A stretch of 64,000 bases of DNA from Nitratireductor luteus (GTDB lineage: Bacteria; Pseudomonadota; Alphaproteobacteria; Rhizobiales; Rhizobiaceae): assembly GCF_026162365.1 (NCBI RefSeq), contig NZ_JAOANW010000017.1, forward strand, positions 41,532 through 105,531. Direction: 5' to 3'. Both the position numbers and the translations under genes were made by a program. Each line of letters starts with the position of its first letter. Positions within the stretch are counted from its first letter, which is position 1. The notes under the pieces are model-generated. The model saw nothing but the letters and a program-made list of their open reading frames with translations. It searched no databases and was not told the DNA's origin. Shown here in pieces: positions 57,364 through 64,000 of this stretch.

Positions 57364-57599
57364 GCGGAAATGGTTCGTCCAGAAAGGATGCGCGGCGGTC
57401 CGCGCATGCCGCCAGCCTCGGCTATTACCCATGGTTGTGTCCGAAACAAGACAAATTTGTTTCTGCAATCATCAAGGAAGTTGATTACCAGCATTTGGTT
57501 GGCGGCTCCGCCTTGGCGGAAACGCTCTGGTTGTCCTATACTGCTGTTCTCTCACTGCGGCGCGCATGCGCCAAAATCCCAATCGATGGAGAAAATGCG

Positions 57600-58649
57600 A
57601 TGGAAAAGCGCCGCCTTGGCCGCTCCGGCCTGTCCGTGTCGAAAATCTGCCTCGGCACCATGACCTGGGGCCAGCAGAACACCGAAGCCGAAGGCCACGA
57701 GCAGATGGACCGCGCGGTCGCTAGCGGCGTCAACTTCTTCGACACGGCCGAGCTCTATTCGATCCCCGGCAAGCCCGAGACCCAGGGTAGCACCGAAACC
57801 ATCATCGGCACCTGGTTCAAGGAGCGCGGACGGCGCGACGATATCGTGCTGGCCACCAAGGTGGTGGGCCGCACGAACGATGAATGGTTTCGCGGCGGCC
57901 GGCCCTCTAAGCTCGTGCGCGCCGACATCATGGACGCTGTCGAAAAATCGCTGAAGCGGCTTCAGACCGATTATATCGACCTCTACCAGATCCATTGGCC
58001 CGAGCGCGAAATCCTTTTCGGCTCGAACCCGGTCCGCGTTACCGAAATTTCCCCGCCGCTGCCCGACGAAACGCCCATCGCCGAAACGCTGGCCGTATTC
58101 GACGAACTGGTGAAGGCCGGCAAAATCCGCCATTTCGGCCTCTCCAACGAAAGCACATGGGGTCTGATGCGCTACCTCGCGGCGGCCGATAATGGCATCG
58201 GACCCCGCGTCCAGTCGATCCAGAATGCGTACAATCTGGTCAACCGCACTTTCGAGGTCAATCTGGCCGAAGCCTGCACGCGCGAGGATGTCAGCCTGCT
58301 TGCCTATTCGCCGCTGGCGCAGGGCTATCTCAGCGGCAAATACGATAACGGAGCGCTGCCGGAAGGCTCGCGCAAGCAGCTTTTCGACCGGCTGCAGCGC
58401 TACGAGAAGCCCCACGCGCGCGAGGCGATCCAGGCCTATAACGAGCTCGCCCGGCAATTCGGCCTGACGCCGGCATCCTTCGCGCTCGCCTTCGTCAATT
58501 CACGTCCCTTCCTCACCTCCAACATCATCGGCGCGACCACGATGACCCAGCTGGAAGAAGCGCTCGCCTCCGTCGATGTCGCCTGGACCGGCGAGATGCA
58601 GGAGGCGGTCGACGATCTTCACCAGAAAGTCGGAAATCCCTGTCCCTGA
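57600..58649 (+). CDS. Aldo/keto reductase, Tas-like
   Basis: A 349-residue NADPH-dependent aldo/keto reductase of the Tas / voltage-gated potassium channel beta-subunit group. Catalytic residues are Asp and Tyr in FFDTAELYSIPGKPETQGST, Lys in VLATKVVGRTN and His in IDLYQIHWPE. The C-terminal cofactor-binding region reads ASFALAFVNSRPFLTSNIIG. GGAG lies upstream of the ATG at 57600; the longer frame begins in repeat sequence. The substrate is unknown. Confidence 0.92.
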   Translation: MEKRRLGRSGLSVSKICLGTMTWGQQNTEAEGHEQMDRAVASGVNFFDTAELYSIPGKPETQGSTETIIGTWFKERGRRDDIVLATKVVGRTNDEWFRGGRPSKLVRADIMDAVEKSLKRLQTDYIDLYQIHWPEREILFGSNPVRVTEISPPLPDETPIAETLAVFDELVKAGKIRHFGLSNESTWGLMRYLAAADNGIGPRVQSIQNAYNLVNRTFEVNLAEACTREDVSLLAYSPLAQGYLSGKYDNGALPEGSRKQLFDRLQRYEKPHAREAIQAYNELARQFGLTPASFALAFVNSRPFLTSNIIGATTMTQLEEALASVDVAWTGEMQEAVDDLHQKVGNPCP

Positions 58650-58729
58650 CCCGCACTTCGCGGTGGATTTTTACAAAGGCCGTGTCGGAAGATGCGGCCT
58701 TTCTTCGTTCTTGAGGCAAGAGCCCCGCA

Positions 58730-58795
58730 GCATCGGCCCGAAATCGGGATCGATCTTCGGAAAGCACGATGCGCAGATTCAACAGTTTACAGCGC
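58730..58795 (+). repeat. Dispersed intergenic repeat, family A (copy 4)
   Basis: GCATCGGCCCGAAATCGGG, then ATCGATCTTCGGAAAGCACG, ATGCGCAGATTCAACAG and TTTACAGCG. Near-identical to copy 2 at 30608. It lies between the Tas-like gene and the alpha/beta hydrolase gene. Confidence 0.8.
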
Positions 58796-58833
58796 CCTTT
58801 GGCGCAATGTTGGCGAACACCGGAGGACGAAAC

Positions 58834-59787
58834 ATGATCAGGACCACAATGCTTGCCATCGCCGCATCCGCGCTTGCGGCTTTCGCATTGCCCGCCAAGG
58901 CTGAAAACGGAGAGAAAACCGCCATGCAGGAACAAGCCACTCAACTGCAAGCCCCCTCGAAAAGCGGCCATGTCGAGGCCAACGGGCTCAACTACTACTA
59001 TGAGATCCGCGGCGAGGGCGAACCGCTTCTGCTGCTCCATGGCGGGCTCGGGCAGATCGAGATGTTCGGCCCGGTTCTGGCAAGGCTGGCGACCGAGCGC
59101 CAAGTGATCGGCGTCGATCTGCACGGACACGGCCGTACGCGCCTCGGCGACCGGCCCATCGACCTGAAAGACATCGGCGACGACCTTGCCATTATCCTCG
59201 ATAGGCTGGGCTACGGCACGGTTGACGTGATGGGCTATTCGTTCGGCGGGGGCGCGGGCTTCCGCCTGGCGGTCCAGCACCCCGAAAAGGTGCGCCGTCT
59301 GGTGGTCGTGTCCGGCGGCTTTGCCCAGGATGGCTTCTACCCGGAAATGCTGCCCATGCAGGCTTCCGTTTCGGCCGAGATGGCGCCGATGATGAAGGAC
59401 ACGCCCATGTACCAGTCCTACGCAGCCGTAGCGCCCGACCCGGAGGAATTCCCCGCGCTGCTCGACGCCATGGGGGCGTTCATGCGCAAGCCGTACAACT
59501 GGGCCGAGGACGTCAAGACGCTGGAGATGCCGGTCATGCTGGTCTACGGCGACAGCGACATGTTCCGCCCCGAACATATCGTGGAGTTCTACCAGCTTCT
59601 GGGCGGCGGCCTGAAGGATGCGGGCTGGATGCGCGAGCACATGTCGCAAAACCGGTTGGCGATCCTGCCGAACCTCACGCACTACGAAATCGGCCTCGCC
59701 CCCGTGCTGGCCGAGACGGTGCTGCCTTTCCTGAACGGCGAAAACCGGGTGAAGAGCTGGGCCGAGCAGGTGGAAGGCGCGAAGTAG
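58834..59787 (+). CDS. Exported alpha/beta fold hydrolase
   Basis: A 317-residue secreted hydrolase. Signal peptide MIRTTMLAIAASALAAFALP with cleavage after AKA. Oxyanion region LLLLHGGLGQIEMFG, nucleophile Ser in VMGYSFGGGAGFRLA, Asp in LVYGDSDMFRPEH and His in NLTHYEIGLAP are in the expected order. GGAGGAC precedes the ATG. It could be an esterase, haloperoxidase-like or epoxide-hydrolase-like enzyme; the substrate cannot be decided. Confidence 0.88.
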   Translation: MIRTTMLAIAASALAAFALPAKAENGEKTAMQEQATQLQAPSKSGHVEANGLNYYYEIRGEGEPLLLLHGGLGQIEMFGPVLARLATERQVIGVDLHGHGRTRLGDRPIDLKDIGDDLAIILDRLGYGTVDVMGYSFGGGAGFRLAVQHPEKVRRLVVVSGGFAQDGFYPEMLPMQASVSAEMAPMMKDTPMYQSYAAVAPDPEEFPALLDAMGAFMRKPYNWAEDVKTLEMPVMLVYGDSDMFRPEHIVEFYQLLGGGLKDAGWMREHMSQNRLAILPNLTHYEIGLAPVLAETVLPFLNGENRVKSWAEQVEGAK

Positions 59788-59812
59788 GGGCGCTTGAAGG
59801 ATGAAAACAAGA

Positions 59813-59841
59813 AAGGGCGATCGGCTTGCCCGATCGCCCTT
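59813..59841. terminator. Strong hairpin, probable terminator
   Basis: AAGGGCGATCGG and CCGATCGCCCTT form a perfect 12-bp stem with loop CTTGC, 25 bp after the hydrolase stop. The usual U-tract is missing (only TT), so it may be a terminator or an mRNA 3' stabiliser. Confidence 0.55.
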
Positions 59842-60029
59842 GGAGGAAGGCTGTTTTCTTGTCGCGGAAGGGCGACAGGTGTATCCTCAGGCATCTGAAT
59901 GGCCAGCAAGCGGGCTGACGTGGCGCTGGTTTCGCAAAGGACGGTGGAGGCCGCCTTGCCCACGATCCCCCGTCGGAGCGCATCGGCAGCGCGCTTGTGC
60001 CGTGATGTGACGGGAAAAGGACGAGACTC

Positions 60030-60494
60030 ATGGGTATCGCGATGACAATGCAGGAATATCTGGAGGACAGCCATGTCCTCTACGATATCGCCAAACACAA
60101 CAGGACCAGCAATTCCGAGATGACGGCGCGGGTGAGCCACGTGCCGAACAACGCACTCGCCAAGGGGGTGGTGCTGAAATGGGACGGCGGCTACCTGCTG
60201 GCCGTGGTGCCGGCCTCGCGCCACGTGGATCTGAAGAAGGTGCGCGAGATCGTCGGCGAGAAGGTGGAGCTTGCCAGCGAAGAGGAGGCCGTGGCCCTTT
60301 TCCCTGACTGTGCGGAAGGCGCGGTGCCCATTTTCGGCGCGCCCTATCATCTGCCCTGCGTGGTGGACCAGGGGCTCGAGACAAGCGACGACGTCTATTT
60401 CGAGGGCGGCGATCATCGCACGCTGGTCCATGTCAGCCATGACGCTTTTGAGCGGCTGATGTACGGCATCCCGCGCCGGCAGATCAGCGGGTGA
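60030..60494 (+). CDS. YbaK/EbsC-family aminoacyl-tRNA deacylase
   Basis: A 154-residue protein of the YbaK/ProX editing family that hydrolyses mischarged tRNA in trans. Family features are MTMQEYLEDSHVLYDI, VSHVPNNALAKGVVLKWDGG with the conserved Lys, LLAVVPASRHVDLKKVREIV and FGAPYHLPCVVDQGLE. Which mischarged tRNA is cleared is not readable. AAAGGACGAG precedes the ATG. It stands alone between a hairpin and the convergent DJ-1-type gene. Confidence 0.85.
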   Translation: MGIAMTMQEYLEDSHVLYDIAKHNRTSNSEMTARVSHVPNNALAKGVVLKWDGGYLLAVVPASRHVDLKKVREIVGEKVELASEEEAVALFPDCAEGAVPIFGAPYHLPCVVDQGLETSDDVYFEGGDHRTLVHVSHDAFERLMYGIPRRQISG

Positions 60495-60554
60495 AACCCG
60501 AAAGGCTGATCGAACGACAGGTCGTGCAGAGCGCGAGGCAGGACGGGGGCTGCA

Positions 60555-61115
60555 TCATGCAGCGCGGCGCTCATGCGGGCCCTCGCGTATCTCTTCGGTG
60601 AGTTTGGCGCAGAACGCGTCGAGGTCGCCCGGATTACGGCTGGTGACGAGGCCTTCATCGACTACCACCTCACTATCCTCCCACTTGCCGCCGGCATTGA
60701 CGACGTCGGTTTTGATCGACTTGTAGGAGGTGACGCAGCGGCCCTTGACGATGCCTGTCTCTATCAGAAGCCAAGGCGCATGGCAGATTGCGCCGACCAC
60801 CTTGTTCGACGTCCAGAAACTTTTGACGAAATCGAGCGCCTTTTCCTCCACACGCAGGAGATCAGGGTTGATCTGGCCGCCCGGCAGCACCAGCGCGTCG
60901 TAATCTTCCGCGCGCGCCTCATCCAGCTTCTTGTCGACCGGGACGGGATTTCCCCAGTCCTTCTTGTCCCAGCCCTTGATCTCGCCGGTCTCCGGCGCCA
61001 CCACCTGCACCTCCGCCCCGGCCTGGCGCAACTGCTTGAGAGGCACCTCCAACTCGGATTGCTCGAAGCCGTGGGTGGCAAGGATGGCGACGCGTTTGCC
61101 TGAAATATCGTGCAT
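60555..61115 (-). CDS. DJ-1/PfpI family protein
   Basis: A 186-residue protein of the PfpI/YhbO group (protein or nucleotide deglycase/intracellular protease family). The nucleophilic Cys is in VVGAICHAPWLLIETG, with the Glu of the triad in ATHGFEQSELEVPLKQ and KGRCVTSYKSIKTDVVNAGG following. AAGGAG precedes the ATG at 61115. The longer frame to 61280 has no family character. It is divergent from the GH25 gene across about 270 bp where nothing else is recognised. Confidence 0.92.
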   Translation of the reverse strand: MHDISGKRVAILATHGFEQSELEVPLKQLRQAGAEVQVVAPETGEIKGWDKKDWGNPVPVDKKLDEARAEDYDALVLPGGQINPDLLRVEEKALDFVKSFWTSNKVVGAICHAPWLLIETGIVKGRCVTSYKSIKTDVVNAGGKWEDSEVVVDEGLVTSRNPGDLDAFCAKLTEEIREGPHERRAA

Positions 61116-61384
61116 GGTTCTCTCCTTTCCGGGTTCACTGCCAAAACGGAGACAGGGCGCGTGTGTTCCTTTCTGGAGGGCGGCTACGGGGAAGGGGGCA
61201 GTTGGCCAAGGAAATGTGCTGCGGTGTGCGGCAACCGCGCAGGCCATTCGCGGAACGGCGCGCAGCCGAGAAGTTAACATTCTGATTCAAACTTTATTGT
61301 CGACTTTCCGCTAAACTTGGCGACTTGTCCGGCGAAAGGCATGGCTGCGCCTTCGAGCCGCTTCGTTTTGCGTACAGGTCGTCC

Positions 61385-62380
61385 ATGCGTTTGCCCGTCA
61401 TTCATGCCCTTCTCTTCACCTTTTTTGGCCTTGCCGGTTGCTCCGGCGGGGCGAGTGTGGACGCGCTGCAGATCGCCGAGCCCTCGCGCGAGACGACCGG
61501 CTCCATCGTGCGGCCCGATGTCGGGATTCCGGGTGCGGGCAGCGGCGAGGTCATTGCATCCGCCACCGAGGCCGGCATGAGCGCGCTCGCCGAGACAGAG
61601 CATGTCAACGCACCGGCATTCGAGCAGGTCGCGCTGAACATGCCGCCGAAACCGGCCCTGCGGCCGGCCGGAAAGCCCTCGGGCGGCAAGGTCTACAGCC
61701 AGAAGTTCCGCGACGCCAAGCCGGTCAATTTCGGCAAGGTCACGCCGCAGCATCACGCCGTGCACGGCGTCGACGTCTCGCGCTGGCAGGGCGAGATCGA
61801 TTGGGCGACGCTGCGCGGGCAGGGCGCCAATTTCGCCTATATCAAGGCCACCGACGGCGGCGACCATCTCGACCCGATGTTCCGCAAGAACTGGGATGCC
61901 GCGGCGCGCGCCGGCCTCAGGCGCGGCGCCTACCACTTCTTCTACTGGTGCCGCACGGCGGCCGAGCAGGCCGACTGGTTCATCCGCAACGTGCCGAAGG
62001 TGAAGGGCGCGCTGCCGCCGGTGATCGACGTGGAATACAATCATCAATCCGACTGCAAGCGCCGCTGGCCGCGCGCCGACATTCTGGAGAAGATGCAGGT
62101 CTTCATGGACCGGCTGGAGCGGCACTACGGCCAGCGCCCCATCATCTACACCGCCCCCGATTTCTACGGCGACAATCTGCAGGGCGCCTTCCCCAACCAC
62201 CCCTTCTGGCTCCGCGCCGTGGCCGAGCACCCCTCCAAGGTCTATCCGGGCCGCGACTGGGTCTTCTGGCAATATTCGGGCTCCGGCCTCAGCCAGGGCG
62301 TGAACGGCAAGATCGACCTGAACGTGTTCCGCGGGGATGAGCGCGCCTGGTGGAACTGGGTGGGCCAGGTGGCGGGCTAG
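61385..62380 (+). CDS. GH25 (lysozyme M1-type) muramidase lipoprotein
   Basis: A 331-residue lipoprotein with a lipobox FFGLAGC near residue 20, a low-complexity linker, and a C-terminal GH25 domain (about 125-325). The fold starts HAVHGVDVSRWQGEIDW (catalytic Asp) and has ALPPVIDVEYNHQSDC with the acid pair. It should cleave the MurNAc-GlcNAc bond of peptidoglycan from the periplasm. The ATG at 61385 is decided by the signal peptide; the longer frame to 61325 has no hydrophobic start. Confidence 0.92.
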   Translation: MRLPVIHALLFTFFGLAGCSGGASVDALQIAEPSRETTGSIVRPDVGIPGAGSGEVIASATEAGMSALAETEHVNAPAFEQVALNMPPKPALRPAGKPSGGKVYSQKFRDAKPVNFGKVTPQHHAVHGVDVSRWQGEIDWATLRGQGANFAYIKATDGGDHLDPMFRKNWDAAARAGLRRGAYHFFYWCRTAAEQADWFIRNVPKVKGALPPVIDVEYNHQSDCKRRWPRADILEKMQVFMDRLERHYGQRPIIYTAPDFYGDNLQGAFPNHPFWLRAVAEHPSKVYPGRDWVFWQYSGSGLSQGVNGKIDLNVFRGDERAWWNWVGQVAG

Positions 62381-62402
62381 GGCCGTCCAGGGCCCCAGTG
62401 CG

Positions 62403-62690
62403 ATGACCGGCTATGTCTACATGGTCGCCAGCCAAAAGCGCGGCACGATCTATATCTGCGTGACGAACGATCTCGGCCGCCGCATTCCCGAGCACAAGGA
62501 AGGCATGGGCTCGCGCTTTACCAACCGCTACGGCGTGCAGCGGCTCGTCTGGTACGAAGAACATTTCGACATGCGGGATGCGATCCAGCGGGAGAAGTCG
62601 TTGAAGCGCTGGCCGCGACAGTGGAAGATCGAGTTGATCGAGAAGACCAACCGGGAGTGGCAGGAATTGTTGCGGGGTTGGGGATGGTGA
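62403..62690 (+). CDS. GIY-YIG nuclease-family small protein with altered motif
   Basis: A 95-residue protein of the YhbQ/UvrC-N group. The motif region reads GYVYMVASQKRGTIYICVTN, where the YIG Gly is Cys (YIC), followed by the conserved Arg in NDLGRRIPEHKEG and the Glu region MRDAIQREKSLKRWPRQWK. The Gly-to-Cys change in the hallmark motif makes activity uncertain. It lies immediately upstream of the four-copy palindromic array; the ATG at 62403 is chosen because the domain starts there. Confidence 0.87.
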   Translation: MTGYVYMVASQKRGTIYICVTNDLGRRIPEHKEGMGSRFTNRYGVQRLVWYEEHFDMRDAIQREKSLKRWPRQWKIELIEKTNREWQELLRGWGW

Positions 62691-62807
62691 GAGGCCATCA
62701 GGGGCTGCTTCCCGCGACGGAACCGTCAGCGCCAGCGCTTGCCAGCAGGAGCCACCAACGCCAGTGCCACCATCACCCACCTTCGCCGGCGCAAGCGTTC
62801 GCACCAC

Positions 62808-62994
62808 CCCCTCCGCTTCGTCATCCTCGGGCTCTTGACCTGAGGATCCATGCCGTGACGGCAATGAGGCGTGCGGCGTTTCCGGCATGGGGGGCCCGGT
62901 GCCGGAAGCGTCGGGCGCGGTCGGAGAAAGAACGGCATGAATCCTAGGGCCTGCGCCTCGCTTCGCTCGGCTTCGCCCTAGGATGACGAAGGGA
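62808..62994. repeat. About 185-bp palindromic element, array copy 1
   Basis: Left end CCTCCGCTTCGTCATCCTCG and TGAGGATCCATGCCGT; right end AACGGCATGAATCCTAGG and CCCTAGGATGACGAAGGG. The ends are inverted repeats (CGTCATCC versus GGATGACG, ATGCCGT versus ACGGCAT). The middle has CCGGTGCCGGAAGCGTCGGG. The upstream flank also matches that of copy 3 for some 35 bp. Confidence 0.85.
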
Positions 62995-63085
62995 GATGCG
63001 GTTGTGTTGGCGGGCGAGGATGGCGGCAACGTCAGCGGGACACCGCGTCAGCAACTGCCCTCGACTTCCAAGGGACGCGCGCCAT

Positions 63086-63275
63086 CCCCCTCCGCTTCGT
63101 CATCCTCGGGCTCTTGACCCGAGGATCCATGCCGTGCCGGCGATGAAGCGTGCGCCGCTCCCGGCATAAGGCGCCCGGTGCCGAAAGCGTCGGGCGCGGT
63201 CGGAGAGGGAACGGCATGGATCCCAGGGTCACCACCTCGCTCCGCTCGGCTCCGCCCTGGGATGACGAAGGGGAT
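63086..63275. repeat. About 185-bp palindromic element, array copy 2
   Basis: Same architecture as copy 1: CCTCCGCTTCGTCATCCTCG, GACCCGAGGATCCATGCCGT, a middle with CCGGTGCCGAAAGCGTCGGG, then GGAACGGCATGGATCCCAGG and CCTGGGATGACGAAGGGG. No ORF in it has coding character. Confidence 0.87.
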
Positions 63276-63349
63276 GGGACGCTGCTTTCATGATGGAACC
63301 GCCAGCGCCACCATAGCCCGCCTTCGACGGCGCAAGCGTTCGCGCCATC

Positions 63350-63531
63350 CCCCTCCGCTTCGTCATCCTCGGGCTCTTGACCCGAGGATCCATGCCGTGC
63401 CGGCGATGAAGCGTGCGCCGCTCCCGGCATAAGGCGCCCGGTGCCGGAAGCGCCGGGCGTAAGTGGAGAGGGAACGGCATGGATCCCAGGGTCTCCGCCT
63501 TCGGCTCCGCCCTAGGATGACGAAGGGGGAG
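63350..63531. repeat. About 185-bp palindromic element, array copy 3
   Basis: The left half is nearly identical to copy 2 over more than 100 bp. The middle differs slightly (GGAAGCGCCGGGCGTAAGTG), and the right end is shortened with CTCCGCCTTCGGCTCCGCCC. Confidence 0.87.
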
Positions 63532-63667
63532 GTGGCTTTGTGTAGCCGTCGACGCTGCGGCTGGCGTGATTGCCTCGCTCGTACCACCCTCCGCTTTGGC
63601 ATGCTTTCGCGCCTAGCCTCCCGCGCGACGTCGGCGCCCGCCCCTCCGCGTCGTCACGAGGGCGCCA

Positions 63668-63845
63668 CCCCTCCGCTTCGTCATCCTCGGGCTCTACCCG
63701 AGGATCCATGCCGTGACGGTGACGGAGGGGGCGCCGTTTCCAGCATGGGGCGCCGGGTGCCGGAAGCGTCGGGCGTGAGGGGAGAGGGAACGGCATGGAT
63801 CCCAGGGTCTCCGCCTTCGGCTCCGCCCTGGGATGACGAAGGGGA
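63668..63845. repeat. About 180-bp palindromic element, array copy 4
   Basis: CCTCCGCTTCGTCATCCTCG, CTCTACCCGAGGATCCATGC, CCGGGTGCCGGAAGCGTCGG and the right end as in copy 3. The flank after it (GTGTAACCGTCGACG) also resembles that after copy 3 (GTGTAGCCGTCGACG), so copies 3 and 4 share right-flank ancestry. Confidence 0.85.
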
Positions 63846-64000
63846 GGTGGGGCCGTGTAACCGTCGACGTTGCCTTTCACTTACCCATAAGTTGGGTTGG
63901 GCTTAGCTTTGGGGTTTGGAAACCTATGACAAGGTCGGCAAGGCGAGAGAAGCCGCGCCATATGACGGTTGTTCCTGGTGGATCATCCCCAGCACGGTTG

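Noticed and set aside
62808..63845. Possible CRISPR array
   Set aside because: Repeats are about 180 bp, internally palindromic, with irregular spacing and partly shared flanks; no short direct repeats with uniform spacers and no cas genes.
62621..63906. Several 70-150 codon frames on both strands near the window end
   Set aside because: They lie inside the palindromic array, recur with each copy and lack a domain or ribosome-binding site.

Overview
The window looks like chromosomal backbone of an alphaproteobacterium of the order Rhizobiales (Hyphomicrobiales), most like the Mesorhizobium/Nitratireductor/Chelativorans group. The reasons are high GC with strong G/C third-position bias, a eukaryote-like NADP isocitrate dehydrogenase, a split PurL/PurQ/PurS FGAM synthase, the F1-ATPase inhibitor zeta subunit (DUF1476), two DUF1127 proteins, an alpha-type SOS box before recA and several families of rhizobial-looking intergenic palindromes. 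No prophage, insertion sequence, CRISPR array or plasmid function was found. Genus placement is inference; no search was run.

Layout. 0-6 kb: 3' end of proS, lolC, lolD, a 28-residue membrane peptide, then ggt and lipB on the minus strand and tRNA-Leu(GAG). 6-16 kb: mgtE, an MFS carrier, a LiuR-like MerR regulator, an isoprenylcysteine-methyltransferase-like protein, a DUF1624 acyltransferase-like membrane protein, an aldo/keto reductase, a diguanylate cyclase, an OmpA-type lipoprotein and the pseudouridine catabolism pair psuG-psuK. 16-28 kb: recA with a SOS promoter, alaS, icd, a MerR/MFS pair with a SoxR-like operator, trmJ-murI, a LysR/DUF1127 pair, an isochorismatase-like hydrolase and rpsD. 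28-44 kb: ttcA, a Bcr/CflA-type MFS carrier, grxD, bolA, a TetR/DUF1772 pair, purL, a MocR/DUF1127 pair, a Pr6Pr-family protein, purC-purS-purQ plus a lipoprotein, DUF1476, an HpcH/HpaI aldolase, a small hydrolase, a VOC protein and purB. 44-55 kb: a likely five-gene unit running into purB (orphan periplasmic binding protein, P1 peptidase, DUF2259, membrane protein, purB). It is divergent from a flavin reductase, MoxR, CoxE, XdhC, XdhC, MoeA/MobA fusion and alpha/beta-hydrolase run that looks like molybdenum-hydroxylase maturation genes without the enzyme. 55-64 kb: a DUF1176-like protein, a small J-domain protein, a MATE exporter, a Tas-like reductase, an alpha/beta hydrolase, a YbaK-type deacylase, a DJ-1/PfpI protein, a GH25 lipoprotein and a GIY-YIG protein. 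The window ends in about 1.3 kb without genes, holding four copies of a roughly 180-bp palindromic repeat; after the last copy (from 63846) I see nothing recognisable.

Functional themes are translation and tRNA quality (proS, alaS, ttcA, trmJ, rpsD, ybaK-like), the cell envelope (lolCD, murI, OmpA lipoprotein, GH25), purine synthesis (purL, Q, S, C, B), iron-sulfur/redox handling (grxD-bolA), lipoate (lipB) and molybdenum cofactor handling. Between the core genes sit several small regulator-plus-divergent-target modules (MerR/MFS, LysR/DUF1127, TetR/DUF1772, MocR/DUF1127).

Nothing here is a clearly new multi-gene system. The items most worth a second look are the terminal palindrome array beside an atypical GIY-YIG protein, the palindromes that form gene ends (murI) or leaders (trmJ), the 28-residue peptide, the SoxR-type operator beside a regulator without SoxR's cluster motif, and the orphan binding-protein/P1-peptidase unit coupled to purB.
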